Positions 12,122 through 22,986 of a stretch of 64,000 nucleotides of DNA are shown in pieces. The position numbers and the translations under genes were made by a program. Each line of letters begins with the position of its first letter. The first letter of the stretch is position 1. Below the pieces are notes generated by a model that had not been told where the DNA came from, did not search any database, and saw nothing but the letters and a program-made list of their open reading frames with translations. This DNA is from Rhynchopus euleeides (Eukaryota > Euglenozoa > Diplonemea > Diplonemida > Diplonemidae), in NCBI GenBank assembly GCA_963210315.1, contig OY723254.1:712379-776378 (forward strand), given 5' to 3'.

Positions 12122-13850
12122 GCGGAAAGAAATAAAACAGAGGGGGCGGATGGAGAGGGGGAAGGGTTCAAAGTCAGAGCCGAAGAGCACAGCGGCGGCG
12201 CCCTATCTGATATTGTGTGGCAAGGGCGGGCTCGCTTCTTCCGCGCGCCTCCCCCACTCCCCACTCCCTACCCCCCCCACCCACCACCCCAAGGGGGGGG
12301 CGATGGGGTGACGGGGGTGGAGCGCACTCAAGGCGGGGTGTCACACAGCAAACCTGTATCGTGGTAGCATACGTTGGGTTTTTATCCTACCTAATACCAC
12401 TGAAGACCAACGCGACACAACACACACTCCTCCTCACAGGAAAGCTCCGGTAAGGTGCACGGAGAGGAGGAGGAGGGGGAGGGGGCGGGGGGAGTGAGAG
12501 TGAGAGTGAGAGTGAGAGAGATGAGGATGGGAGGGGGGGTTTGGGTATGGGTATGGGCTGATGTATATATCGGTTTCTGTTGTGTTTGTGTTCGTTCCCA
12601 GAACCTCTTCCTCACCTGGAGGGGGGGGGGGGGTTCCCCCCCACCTTCGCCCCCTTCACAAAAGAGAGGGGGTGGAGGGCGGGGGGGGGGGGGGAGGGGG
12701 CCGGTGTGTGAAGGGTCGTCGGTTTTTTTGGGCAAAAAATATATGGGATACTTCTGTTGCCAGGGGGGGGGGGGGAGAGCGGCTATTTTCCTAAGCCTAT
12801 CTCGCAGGGATTTGTTTGTGGTATGGTTTGAGAAGGGTGTTGGCAGTATATGGAAGGGCTGTGGGGAGGCTAGCAGGGGCGACAAGGGACTCAAAGAAAG
12901 AACGGGCAGCCCCACGGCTTCCGGGGGGCGAGGGGTGTGCGGAAGATGCCACCTATGCAGCAATCCACCGTTTCCCTGTGGAGGATGGGTGGTTAGTGTT
13001 TAGTGGACTGTGTACTGCGTTTGGATATCGTGGCCAGCCGGAGTGGCTCTGACCAACAGTAGTATCTTCAAGTTATATTTGGGGGCAGAGTGGGAGAGGG
13101 GGCGAGGGGGGGGGTTTGATCGTCGAGAGGGAATGGAAAAGTAAATCTCCCAGCACCTTCTCGGAGAGGGGGCGAGGGGGGGGGGGGGTTAGGCCCCTGC
13201 ATAGCCCCCGATTTTCTGTCACAAAACCAAATTTTGGCCATTTTTTCAATTTTTGGGTCCAAAATACCCCCCAAAACACCACCAAATGACTTTTGTGGGT
13301 CTCTCCCACCTGTTTCCCACCTTTACACCCCAATTTTCCAGCTTTTTGGGGGGGTTTTCGGGTATTTTTGCCGGAAAAAGCCCCTCCGTTAGGTCGCTTT
13401 TCTCCTGTATATCACCCAGGAAATTCACAAACCCACGTTTGAGTATGGATGGGACCTCAGCACCTAGTTATGCTGCAAATTCCTGGAGTTCATTCCTCGT
13501 GAATAGATTCAGAATCCCTTCTTGGTGATTCTTGAGTCTGGCAACATTGAATTCTGCCAGACTGTCTGCCCGGGTGTCGGATCTCGGCTGCAGCTGAGTG
13601 TGCTTGTGCGAGTTCGTTTTCTCGTTCCAGAGTGTTGCCCTGCCATCGTCACCATGCTGTTTGCCGCCTTCTCCCAGCCCCTGTTCGTCCTACAGACACA
13701 CCGGTGTCACACGTGGGTCTCTTCTGCGGGCACTGCACCTGATGCCATGTTCATTTCATAGTGTGTGCCCACTTTGCCTGTATATGCTAGGGGGGCTACT
13801 GTTACGCGACTGTGACTGACCGTTTGCACATGTGGATATCACTGAAATAT
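12122..13850. other. Gene-free spacer with long G/C homopolymers
   Basis: I see no supportable coding sequence here. The stretch holds runs of 10 or more G (around 12620-12634, 12680-12692 and 12760-12775), a GAGAGT microsatellite near 12494, and two near-identical GGGAGAGGGGGCGAGGGGG segments near 13090 and 13160. Around 13230-13380 it becomes T-rich, with TTTTGGCC/GGGGTATTTT-type motifs also seen in spacers near 15560, 20650, 22060 and 29600. Confidence 0.6.
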
Positions 13851-14165
13851 TCCGTAGTTTTGACCCGAACACAGGGTACTCCGCCCAATTTGGGCTCCCG
13901 GAATCAATTGCGAGCGGAATTTTTCACTTTGGTGACGATTTTGGCTGATAGTTTGGGTGATTCATGCCCATCCTGGCCACACCCCCTAAAAGCAAGGCAT
14001 TGGTGGGGTTATGGGGGGTCTCCCACGAGAAACCTCTTTCAGACCGCCTCTGGGCGTCACAAGGCCACCAAAACCACTAAAAACCACCCAGTAACCTACC
14101 TCAGGGGGTATCTGTGTGGTTGTGGGGTGTTTGGAGGCCTTCTTTGCCTTCTGGAGACCATATCT
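13851..14165. repeat. Dispersed repeat family A, copy 1
   Basis: About 300 bp here is clearly related to 15115-15390 in the same orientation. Shared blocks include GGTGACGATTTTGG, a long CCACGAGAAACCTCTTTCAGACC block and a CCTACCTCAGGGGGTATCTG block. The opening GTTTTGACCCGAACACAGGGTACTCC motif also recurs slightly changed at 14256-14285, which suggests a short terminal or internal repeat. Transposon remnant is the most likely reading; no protein is encoded. Confidence 0.8.
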
Positions 14166-14659
14166 CGAACCGTGCCAAAACAGCTGAAAATTGGGGGGTT
14201 ACTGTGACGCTACTGTGACGGTCCCGGAAATTCCCGAAAATTTTGGGAAAAAGCCGCATTTTTGACCCGAAAACAGGGTATTCCACCCATTTTTTTTTTT
14301 TTTTTTCGCGTATCCGTCAGGTGGACCACCGGGTGGGGAGAGATCCGGTGTGAGGCACTTGGGTCCGTCCAGGTGGGCAGGGGGAACCTGGGGGCGGGGG
14401 GCCTCAAAACCCGTCTACCAGTGCCGCTTCTAATCTCGTCGGTCTTGTCCCAACCACCACCAGCCAGCCCAGAACGCCCTGACGCTGCGACCTCGTCAAT
14501 TTTTCCGTTTCGCCCATCCGCCCAACTCCGCCAACCCAACCAGCCCTACCCTTTCTCCCAGTCAGGGCGGTACTCACACGAGCGGCAAAGCGCTGGGGGA
14601 GGGGGGGGGGGACATCAATAGGGGAGGGGAGGGGAGGGGGGAGGAAGGGAGGGGAGGAA

Positions 14660-14830
14660 GGGGGGGGGGGGTTATGTTGTTTCTAACCCAGACCTGCTGT
14701 GCAGAGCCCGGGGGAGGGGGTGGCCAGCCCCTGTCTAACCATTCACAACGGCCACCTGCACACATCTATGAAAGGGGGGGGGGGAAGGTCCCGGGGGGGG
14801 GGGGGGGGGGGGGGGTGGTGGGGGTGGGGA
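14660..14830. repeat. G homopolymer cluster
   Basis: Several runs of 9 to more than 20 G residues occur near 14660, 14775 and 14790-14815, embedded in purine-rich (GGGGA)n sequence from 14588. On the opposite strand this is a long C-tract directly after the 3' end of the small gene fragment at 14842-15120. Confidence 0.75.
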
Positions 14831-14841
14831 CGCTGCTCCGC

Positions 14842-15114
14842 CTACTCGCCCCGCTCCACCTCCGTCTGCAGCTTGCGCATGTAGACGCGCAGGCTGACCC
14901 CCGGCTCCCTCGTCTGGTTCCCGGGCTCGGCCTGCGCGCCCCCTTGCAGGATGCGCGCCTGCAGCCACTCCGCCGCTACGTCACCTGCCACCCTGGGCGA
15001 GAGGGGGCAAAGGCCATAGCTGGGGTGGAAGCAGTGCCTCCACGCCTCGACGGTGCGGGGGATGGCTCCTCCCATCGAGACGCAGGGGGCCATGCCGCGG
15101 GCCCGCGCTACCAC
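14842..15114 (-). pseudogene. 3' fragment of an unrecognised gene
   Basis: About 90 residues are open on the minus strand and end at a stop near 14842. The composition is coding-like (MAPCVSMGGAIPRTVEAW..., then a basic/acidic end YMRKLQTEVERGE). Upstream the frame runs straight into dispersed repeat family A, so the 5' part is missing or displaced. It could also be a terminal exon of a spliced gene. I do not recognise the family. Confidence 0.35.
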
Positions 15115-15390
15115 CCCCCCATTTTGGTCTGCCGGAATCACTTCCGCGTGGAATTCTTCATTTTGGTGACGATTTTGGGTGATATTTCGGATATTTCGTG
15201 TAGATTTCAGCCCCCAAAAACAAGGGGTTTTTAGGGAAATTATCAAAGTTTTCCACGAGAAACCTCTTTCAGACCGCCTCTGGGTGTCACAAGGCCCCCA
15301 AAACCACTAAAAACCACTCAGGAACCTACCTCAGGGGGTATCTGTATGGTTTTGGGGTGTTCAGAGGCCTTCTCTGCCTTCTGGAAGCGA
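15115..15390. repeat. Dispersed repeat family A, copy 2
   Basis: Direct-orientation relative of 13851-14165, sharing GGTGACGATTTTGG, CACGAGAAACCTCTTTCAGA and TACCTCAGGGGGTATCTGTA blocks with scattered substitutions. It ends near CCTTCTGGA in both copies. Further T-rich sequence and a G-run near 15650 follow before the next gene. Confidence 0.8.
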
Positions 15391-15979
15391 TTTTTTGACC
15401 GTTACAAATCAGCCCAATAGCGTTACAAAAGCGTTACACTTTTTCGGGGGTTTTTCAGGAAAAAACGTCAAATAATTCGAATGGATCGACTTTCTCGAGG
15501 GTGTCCGCTATTTTCTCGGGTTTTTTCAGTGATCCCCCACTGGATTTCTGGCCAGGTACGCCCATTTTGGTGGAGTTTTTGGCCCAAAATCCAAAAAATC
15601 GTGTTTGTGACAGCCCTAAACAGAGATTTAAAGGACCGTGCAGGGGCCTAGGGGGGGGGGGGTGGGTCGTCGTGCCGTTCGTCACAGCACAGCTTTGCCT
15701 GAGGTATTAATACCGATCGTGTTGCTTCACAGACACACGCGTTTGGATCACCACAAGTCTCCCCTGTGGTTCCATGTTCGGCGCTGGGTTAGTGTATTCG
15801 CGCCGTGCCATAGAAGAAACAACGGGGGTTAGTCTCCGATCAGCTTCATGCCGTTAACTGTGCACAGTGCAGGATCCACACTGCGATACACGTTGGAGTG
15901 TGGTGTTGGGCCAACACCCCATGTTTGTCGAGGGGCCGCCAGCAGGTGATGTGTCAACGCACTCTTGCCAGTGATCTTG

Positions 15980-18232
15980 TCAGCACTCTTGCCAGCGCAG
16001 CGGAGGAGGCTGTGGCTGGAGCAGCTGTGGGATCAGGTCTTGCAGGGCTGGGCTGGCGTAGGGTGCATTCTCTGGATTGGCACGCACCGCAGCAGCCACC
16101 ACGTCTTGGTCAGCCTGCAGCTCTGCGCTCGCGAAAGGGAGCAGCACAGGGTCATCGCCGAACCCCACACTGAAAGCATCCCTTCTTCTGAAGGCGGCAA
16201 GTGCTGCATGCTTATCACCACGCACGCTGCCCCCCGCATAGACGAAGTTGCAAGGATCAGCACGGATGGCGGCCAGTGCTACGTCCGGGTCGTCACGCAG
16301 TTCCGGGGACATGCTCACGAACCAGGAGGCCATACGAGCAACAGCGAACAACGCAATGTCCTTGTCTTCACGCAGTGTGTCAGAAATGTCCCCGTAGGCG
16401 GTGTGGTCGACGGCGAGCAGTTGAAGCATGAATGATTTGTCGGCTCGCAGCGTCTCGGCCATTCCCCGATAATCGGGCCTGCCAGTACAGGCTGTCAGAA
16501 CGCGGGCCATCAGAATGACAACGTCTTTATCCGCCTGCATCTCGTCGCTCAGATCACGAAGCGACACTACACCTTTAGAAATTGCATGCATGACGACTTC
16601 CTTGTCTTGCTGCAGAGACCGGCACAGATGCTGGAACCTGTTCAGAACCTTGCAATCAAGCGCCTTCATGACGACCTCCCTGTCTCCCTGCAGCGCCTCG
16701 TTCAGATCATGAAACTCCACTGCACGCCTTGAGAGTGCCTTCATGACGACCCCCTTGTCCTGCTGCAACGTATCGCTTATTTGTTGAAACCCGTCCAGCA
16801 TGTCACAATCGATCACCTTCATGACGACCTCCTTGTCTCCCCGCAACGTCTCGCTCAAATCGCGGAACTCCACTGCACGTCTTGCGAGTGCCTTCATGAC
16901 TAGCACCTTGTCCTGCTGCAACGACTCGCTCAGATCACGGAACTTCACCACCCGCTTTCGAAGTGCCTTTATGACGACATCCTTGTCTTGCTGTAGCACC
17001 TCGCTTAAATGTCTGAACTTTATTGCGACATAGGTAAGTGCCGTCATGACGATCTCCTTGTCTTGCTGCAGCGGCTGGGTTATGTGCTGAAACTCGACCG
17101 GGGCCTCACAATGAAGTGCTTTCATGACGACCTCTTTGTCACCCCGCAGCGGCTCACTCAGCTGGTCAAACTCCACAATGCGTCTTGACAGTGCCATCAT
17201 GACAACCTCCTTGTCTTGCTGCAGCGACTCCCTCAAATGACCAAACTTCATTCCATGATGAGGTGCCTTCGCGACTCCTCGGTCCGTATGCAAGAAAGCA
17301 CGCAACGCCTCAATGACGACCTCCTTGTCACCCCGCAGCGACTCGGTCAGCTGACCAAAATCCACGAGGCATCTTGAGAGTGCCATCATGACGACCTCCT
17401 TGTCTTGCTGCAGCGAACGGGCGATGTGTTTAAACTCGTCCAGCTGTGCACAACGAAGTGCTTTCATGACGACCTCCTTGTCACCCCGCAGCGCCTCGCT
17501 CAGCTGGCCAAAGTCCAGGTGGCGCTTCGACAGTGCCTTCATGACAACCTCCTTGTCTTGCTGCAAGGCCACGCATATATCTGACCACGTTACATTGTGC
17601 TGCAGCGCCTCAAGCACAAATGCCTTGTCGCTGAGCCACACAGCACTGTTCGCACAGTACGGTACGGCAAGAAGCGCAACGTCGCGGTCATCCTGCAGGC
17701 TCTTGTCTGCGACGTGGCGCCACAGTGATGCATCCCTCTCCAACGCCGCAAGGACGAGGTCTGGGTCTGAACGCAGTGATGCGCTGGCACGCACAAAGGC
17801 ATTGGGATCCCAACTCACGAAGTGCATCATCACCTCCTTGTCGCCGTGCAGCGAGGGGTGCACCCAGTGTGGGCGCAAGGCAAACATGCCACTCCCACTG
17901 ACGGAGGCCAGCATCCCCAACGCGCACTCCCGCCGCTGCCGCGCCCACGCTGGGAGGTCGTCCATCTTCACAGAACCGCGACGGAGCTGAGCTACAAACT
18001 GGGCTACCCCACGCACCACACCCACCCGGCACCCCGCCGAGAAGGCTGCGACGTCGCTGATACGTTCCGTTGCGTCACACGCGACGCGTTGCCCGTCCAC
18101 GCTCAACTCCACATCCTCGCCGAAATCGAAGGCCTCACCACACCGCCGCTTCACCGCATGCACCGTCGCATCTGGATCAATTTCCATCACTTCCTCGCGT
18201 CCTGACAGCGTGTCGATGGCGTGCATCTCCAT
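15980..18232 (-). CDS. DUF4116 tandem-repeat protein with ubiquitin-like N-terminus
   Basis: ATG 18232 (MEMHAIDTL) gives 750 residues; the longer in-frame upstream part is proline-rich and contains a possible acceptor (CCCCCAACAG), so it is probably leader. Residues 1-75 have a ubiquitin-like pattern (EVMEIDPDATVHAVKRRC, ending in hydrophobic GCRVGVV). From about 130 to 640 the protein is a head-to-tail array of DUF4116-type units of roughly 30 residues, alternating LQQDKEVVMKAL and LRGDKEVVMKAL with variable linkers (FGQLSE, FRDLSE, EFQHI). At the DNA level the CATGACGACCTCCTTGTC block recurs more than ten times between 16600 and 17550. Later units are more divergent. The family has no established molecular function; such helical arrays are usually assumed to mediate binding. 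No signal peptide or membrane segment is visible. Confidence 0.85.
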   Translation of the reverse strand: MEMHAIDTLSGREEVMEIDPDATVHAVKRRCGEAFDFGEDVELSVDGQRVACDATERISDVAAFSAGCRVGVVRGVAQFVAQLRRGSVKMDDLPAWARQRRECALGMLASVSGSGMFALRPHWVHPSLHGDKEVMMHFVSWDPNAFVRASASLRSDPDLVLAALERDASLWRHVADKSLQDDRDVALLAVPYCANSAVWLSDKAFVLEALQHNVTWSDICVALQQDKEVVMKALSKRHLDFGQLSEALRGDKEVVMKALRCAQLDEFKHIARSLQQDKEVVMMALSRCLVDFGQLTESLRGDKEVVIEALRAFLHTDRGVAKAPHHGMKFGHLRESLQQDKEVVMMALSRRIVEFDQLSEPLRGDKEVVMKALHCEAPVEFQHITQPLQQDKEIVMTALTYVAIKFRHLSEVLQQDKDVVIKALRKRVVKFRDLSESLQQDKVLVMKALARRAVEFRDLSETLRGDKEVVMKVIDCDMLDGFQQISDTLQQDKGVVMKALSRRAVEFHDLNEALQGDREVVMKALDCKVLNRFQHLCRSLQQDKEVVMHAISKGVVSLRDLSDEMQADKDVVILMARVLTACTGRPDYRGMAETLRADKSFMLQLLAVDHTAYGDISDTLREDKDIALFAVARMASWFVSMSPELRDDPDVALAAIRADPCNFVYAGGSVRGDKHAALAAFRRRDAFSVGFGDDPVLLPFASAELQADQDVVAAAVRANPENAPYASPALQDLIPQLLQPQPPPLRWQEC

Positions 18233-19800
18233 CTCACCCAGGTGTGTGTGTGTGTACCGCGCACAGAAGTCCTGTTGGGGGAGGTTGAGACAAAAAAAGA
18301 ACTGTCGACAAAAGAGGCAGTGAACTGAGGGGCTTGGGATAGGGGGGGAGGGGGTGGTGGGGTGGGGTGGTGAGGCATCCATCAACTTTGTGGTGACAGG
18401 GAAATCTCTTCTCCAGTTCTAGCACTTCACGGGTTTGAAGCAGCGGTTCGCTGCGTGGGGAAGACCCGAAGGAGGTGAGAGGAAGGCGGGTGGGTGGGTG
18501 GGTGTGGGGGTTCGATGCTTCGGTTGGAAATGTCCAGCTCAGTTCAGTTCAGGACAGGGTGGGTATGGTGTGAGGAAGAGGAAGGCGTATGCAGTGTCTG
18601 CTGGGGGTGTCGGGGTTGTAGGGGGGCAAACAGGTTTGTCGGGAGTTCCCTTACGCACGCCTCTCTGGTGGTATGCAGGGCAGGCGCAGCGTGCCAGGGG
18701 CACGGTGAGCTCACAAAGCATGCGAGCCAGAGAGGCGGGTCAGGACGACACCCCAGAACACTGCAGTGATAGTGTGCATTCCTTCCGCACTCCTGAACCC
18801 TGCCTGAATGGCAATCAAGAATGTTCTGTGTAAAGGCCGGGGCTGAAGGACTGCCAGGGAGACCAGCAGAGACCAACCAGCACGGCATGGTTTAAGTCGT
18901 TCCCCTTCCGGGAGGCAGAGGAGGTGGGATCGTCCTGTCCGGCAACTGTGAAAGACAGTGCCGGAATACTTCTCTCGTGGAGCACACGTGAGAAGGTGGC
19001 AATCCCAATATCATCCCTCCCCCTTACGATGATCCCCTTTACTTCGCAGCTTCGCCCCTCTCTGATTCGGTGCTCGTCAAAAGAACAGAAATGAGAGGGG
19101 CAGAATGCCGACGCGGGCCAGCACTGACTGGCCCCTGGTGCCAGGTACCAGGCCTTTTAGTTTGTTCTGAATCCATCATCACGTGGCCACATCACGGAGT
19201 TGGCGGGATCGATGATGCGGCTGCCATGGCAGGTGATGCTGAGATTTCTTCGGATGCAGGAGCGTAGGACACAAAACAGGAACCACGTGTGCGCTGAAGA
19301 CAGCCACACAGAATCAAGAGAGATCCTTGAGAGAGGCTTGACGTGGGTTCACTTGTTGACAACATCAACGGCGCGCTTGCGCACCAAGTTCTGTGAGGTT
19401 CGAAGGACAAGGAACAGGAAAGCAATCAAGAGAACAAGCAAAGAAGCAAGCAAGCAAGCAGGCACACCCATCTTACGTTCGTTGGAAGATGGTGCCGTGT
19501 AGTTCGTAGAAAGGACGGTTGGAATGACCCAAACACGCGATCTGGGACACCCGAATCGATTCTGGAATCAAAGAGCCAAGATGATAAGACATAAGAGAGA
19601 AGAGATAGGACCCAAGGCCTTGGGAGAGAGGAGAGAGAGGGGGCAGGGAACAATGTTCGCCGACCCCATCGGAACTCCCTGTGGCCCAAACGGATCTAAA
19701 CAAACACGTCGATAGCGAGGGTCGCACACAGACACGATGTGCGGTGAAATCACCTGCCGACAGGACGCAGGCAGGCAAAACACGCGTGCCATGTGCACAC
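18233..19800. other. Spacer without a recognisable gene
   Basis: Upstream of the DUF4116 gene the sequence is C-rich on the gene's strand near 18330-18375 (poly-pyrimidine, possibly a 5' UTR intron or promoter tract). The rest is mixed-composition DNA with only short, unconvincing ORFs and no repeats that I can match elsewhere in the window. Confidence 0.5.
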
Positions 19801-19809
19801 ATCTGCTCT

Positions 19810-20214
19810 CTACTGCGGAGGCGGGACAGGGATCACGTCGTCGGCGGAGGTCCTGTACGTCGTGCACGTCCCCGACACCTGCGGGTACGCGTTGTCGAAG
19901 GCTTCGCTGGGCACGCTGCTGTCGCAGTACGTGTCTGTCCCGGTGGCGCTGCACGGGGGGACAGGGGCGGTGCCGTCGCTCTCCAGCCCGACCACCCAGT
20001 ACCTGTCCATCATGCCCTGGTCCTCGTGCGGCAGGAAGTGGCAGTGCACCATGATGTTCGCCCCGTGCTCGTCCAGCGCGTGCCTGATGCGCAGCGCCCC
20101 GCCCAGCGCAGGGATGGTGTCGCGCCAGTCCCCTACCTGCCCCCAGTTCGCCAGCGTCGCGGCGTTCCCGCTGAAGGAGACGATCTGGAAGTGGTTGACG
20201 TGGAAGTGGATCGA
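19810..20214 (-). pseudogene. C-terminal fragment of a multicopper oxidase (laccase-like)
   Basis: The minus-strand frame from 20214 to the stop near 19810 encodes about 134 residues with the C-terminal cupredoxin signature: an HFHVNHFQIV copper-ligand stretch at the start and HCHFLPHEDQGMM with the type 1 copper Cys-His-Met set about 60 residues later. A TGA lies immediately upstream at 20215-20217. The overlapping ATG-initiated frame (MPTLTPAQWQEML..., from 20302) is out of phase with the oxidase. The first two cupredoxin domains are absent and the upstream DNA is repeat. It is therefore a truncated, probably dead copy, unless an unseen upstream exon is spliced in. Confidence 0.75.
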
Positions 20215-20497
20215 TCAGCTCTCCATCACCTTCTTCCGCCTCCATCTCGTCAGCATCGTCGTCCAGCATCTCTTGCCACTGCGCCGGCGTGAGGGTTGGC
20301 ATGTTGCTGTGTCTTGTCCCCTGGCCGGTGGTGTTTCGGGGGTGGGGAGGGGGGCGAGGGGAGAGGGGCGAGGGGGGCGGCGAAGGGGGTCGGCGGACGG
20401 TCGCAAACCCAGTGGATTCCCCATTTCCTGAGATTTTCCAGAATTATGAAAATTCTGGAACTACCCCAATTTTTTTTTGAAAAGGTCCAGATTTTCT

Positions 20498-20534
20498 CAG
20501 ATTTTTCAGATTTGTAAAAAATCTGAAAAATCTG
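20498..20534. repeat. Short perfect inverted repeat
   Basis: The arms CAGATTTTTCAGATTT (20498-20513) and AAATCTGAAAAATCTG (20519-20534) are perfect complements around a 5-base loop. They lie in an AT-rich spacer next to dispersed repeat family B. Confidence 0.8.
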
Positions 20535-20559
20535 AAAAATCTGACATTCTGGCCCAGAT

Positions 20560-20700
20560 TTCCCTGGGAAAATTTTGATGAGCCATTTTACGGCAACAAA
20601 TGGGCTCAAAATTCAAAAATTCCTTTGACAATGGGTCCAAATGTCCAAAATAGGCCCACTCCAAAAAAAATTCGAAAAGGTCCCCCCCACCAGAGCTATT
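20560..20700 (-). repeat. Dispersed repeat family B, inverted copy
   Basis: The reverse complement matches 29560-29700 over about 130 bp. Shared blocks include GTGGGCCTATTTTG, CAAAGGAATTT and TTTTGAGCCC in the same order, with roughly a quarter of positions changed. A non-coding transposon remnant is likely. Confidence 0.7.
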
Positions 20701-20764
20701 CCTAACTAGGGGTCCGGATTCCATGATTTTGAATTTCAGATTTTTCCTCTGTCTGGCGCGTTTT

Positions 20765-20912
20765 TTTTCACGGTTTGCCCCCCGGCAGGATCCCGGGAAA
20801 CCCCGGCCGGGCCCGGAAATTCCGGGCCCGGGACCGGGATTTTGAAATCCCGGCCGGGATCCCGGGGAAATCCCGGCCGGGTCCGGCCGGGGTCCGGCCG
20901 GGAATCCCGGGG
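20765..20912 (-). repeat. CCCGG-rich cluster element, copy 1
   Basis: About 145 bp consist almost entirely of CCCGGG/CCGGCCGGG units with short A/T spacers. The edge reads CACGGTTTGCCCCCCGG. An inverted relative with the mirrored edge CCGGGGGGCAAACCGTGG lies at 28256-28432, so this is an orientation-bearing repeat family rather than simple random GC-rich DNA. Confidence 0.8.
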
Positions 20913-21132
20913 GTTCTCAGTCTCAGGTCGCTTGGACCGAGGTCATCTCAGACCTATGGCTTTCAGTCCCCAGTTTCAGATTCAGACCTGCTGATCCAGA
21001 ACCGCACCCTCTCCTTCCACACCAATTGTATCCACTTGGTGCCCCTGACGACCCCATATTGCGTAGTTTGTGCGTAGTGAAAAGGGGGGGGGGGGGGTCT
21101 CATTTTTTGATTTACTCAGCCATTCTCTGTCT

Positions 21133-21740
21133 CTATGCCGGGACCCCAAACTCAAGGAGTTCTTGCTGTTCCGGGGTCAGTGAGGGTGCAGGCGCTTCAG
21201 GTGCTGCAGGTGCTGCAGGTTCTTCAGGTGCTGCAGCGCTGGCAGCCTTCGGTGCGGGTTTCGACGCAGTCTTTGCAGGTCTCTTTGGGGGTGCCCTTTG
21301 GCGCGGTGCCTGCTTCAGCTCGTCGGGTGGAAGCATCAACGCATCATTAAGCGGTGCCTGCTTCAGCTCCTCCGGGTGGAAGCGTCAACGCATCATTAAG
21401 GAAGAAGGAAGCACAGTTGCTACGCTTTTTTGCAGCTGCAGGAAACGACACCATACCCAACAACAATCCCCAGACCGTCGAGGGAGAGTGGGCGCCTGGA
21501 TCCCGTGACACAGATCTCTAGTGCCGTTGTGATCCCCTCGGATAACGTCTCCTGGACGTTGTCAGCGGAGGTTGCCTGTGTGGCGGTGACCTCCGTATAC
21601 CCCGCGGGATCCAGTGCCAGTAGCGCCTTCTTCAGCTTTTCGTCGACCCCTCGGCCGACGCTCTCCTTGATGTCAAGGGCCACCTTCAGGGTGGCACCTC
21701 GCATCGCCCTGAAGGCTGTGATCGTATCATCATTCACAAT
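21133..21740 (-). pseudogene. Small gene or gene fragment, broken by a 44-bp duplication
   Basis: The upstream block (21740-21420) encodes about 105 residues (ITAFRAMRGATLKVALDIK... LDGLGIVVGYGVV) with no in-frame ATG at its left end. The downstream block (21345-21133) encodes an Ala/Pro/Lys-rich tail ending LLEFGVPA. Between them a 44-bp segment is present twice (21312-21400); the two copies differ by one base that shifts the frame and creates stops. Either an intron or a pseudogene-forming duplication separates the blocks. I do not recognise the family. Confidence 0.35.
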
Positions 21741-22028
21741 CTCGAGGGTGTTCTACGCGGCTCCTGGAACTCACTTCCTTCTCAGGTGTTTCTGGGCATG
21801 GGGCAACCTTGCCCAGGTGTTTCTGGAGTCCCGCCCCACATGTCGTGCGTTCTTTCGTACGGTGTATAGTGAGTTCTGGCAATAATTTTTTGCTCGGTCA
21901 GCGCAGTGCCTCCAGTCCTGTCTCAGTAGCCACACAGAAAGGGGGACCAAAAAAAACTGGGGGGGGACCAAAAAGCGAGACCCCCCCCCCAGATTGCGTA
22001 GTTTGTGCGTAGTGAAAAAGGGGTAAAT

Positions 22029-22780
22029 CAGGGGCACCATCCCAGGTGTGGCTCTATTTTGGGGGTATTTTGGCCGATTTTCGAAATCCTATTTTGGTTT
22101 TTTTGCACTTTTTTTGGGTGCTTTTTTGCACGATTTCTGTGCCTCAGACACAGATTTTGGTGTGATTTTTGCGCTATTTTGATTCACTCTGCCTGACCGA
22201 TGCATACGATTCGAAAAAATGGCGAAAAAATCGCTATCAACAACGGTGAACGAATGGAGGTAGATGGGGAAGTGGAAGGACACAGCACGCCCTCCCACTG
22301 CTCGCCACCTGTACACTACCTCTCTGTTCAAGGCGGTCAGTGCCTCTTGGTGCTGCACACAAATCACTGCTGCATCCCAGGGCGCCTTCCCTTGTGAGAA
22401 TAGCGAAACCTCTGCGGTTGCAGTTTGGTGGTTGAGGCCGGCGGTGGTGACATCACTTTGGTGACTGTGATTCCTTCCCCCTGAGCTCGACCAGATCCAG
22501 GTCGACCTGGTGCTGTGTGGCTCCTGGTGTGGTATCTCCTTGCTTCCTCGCACACATACACGTGGTTCCTCGCCACGGATGCCCACCAAGTCGAACCCGA
22601 AACATGATCACGGGCCCACGACGACCCTTTCGAGATGTCATGGCCGCAAGCCCACAAACCCGATCGCATTCGCAAGGTGGTTCGTCTCTTAGAGATCAGT
22701 GCTCGGGCCCAGCCGAGGGTGCTGGAACCGATATGCCACAGCCCCGTACGCGCAAGGACTTGGCTCCAAGACCAGGCACA
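22029..22780. other. Spacer, no gene supported
   Basis: It is T-rich at the left (TTTTGGGGGTATTTTGGCC motifs) and mixed at the right. The motif ATTGCGTAGTTTGTGCGTAGTGAAAA just upstream (21993) is a second copy of the one at 21059, in the same orientation. ORFs on both strands are short and show no family signature. Confidence 0.4.
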
Positions 22781-22986
22781 AGCCACAGGGGGGTCTGGGG
22801 GGCGGAGCTCCCCAGCCGCCGGAGGCCACGGTAGCGAACGTCTGTTGGCCTGGCTCCATAGTCGCATACGCTCAAGTACAACACAACTGACAGATAGCGG
22901 CTATAATCATAGCACAGGTCGCATGGGGGGGTCTGGGGGGCGGAGCCCCCCAGCCGCCGGAGGCCACGGTAGTGAACATCTGTTGG
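22781..22986. repeat. 68-bp direct repeat pair
   Basis: Positions 22781-22848 and 22920-22986 are about 94% identical (GGGGGGTCTGGGGGGCGGAG, GCCGGAGGCCACGGTAG and CTGTTGG blocks). Each contains a GGGGCGGAG...CTCCCC-type hairpin. The intervening 70 bp is unrelated. Confidence 0.8.

Noticed and set aside
16500..17560. Regularly spaced repeats resembling a CRISPR array
   Set aside because: The spacing reflects DUF4116 codon repeats inside an open reading frame; repeats are not exact and the context is eukaryotic.
21039..22039. Possible 11-bp inverted ends (GGTGCCCCTGA / TCAGGGGCACC) of a 1-kb element
   Set aside because: The pair is short, lies beside directly (not inversely) repeated GTAGTTTGTGCGTAGTG motifs, and no duplication flanks it.
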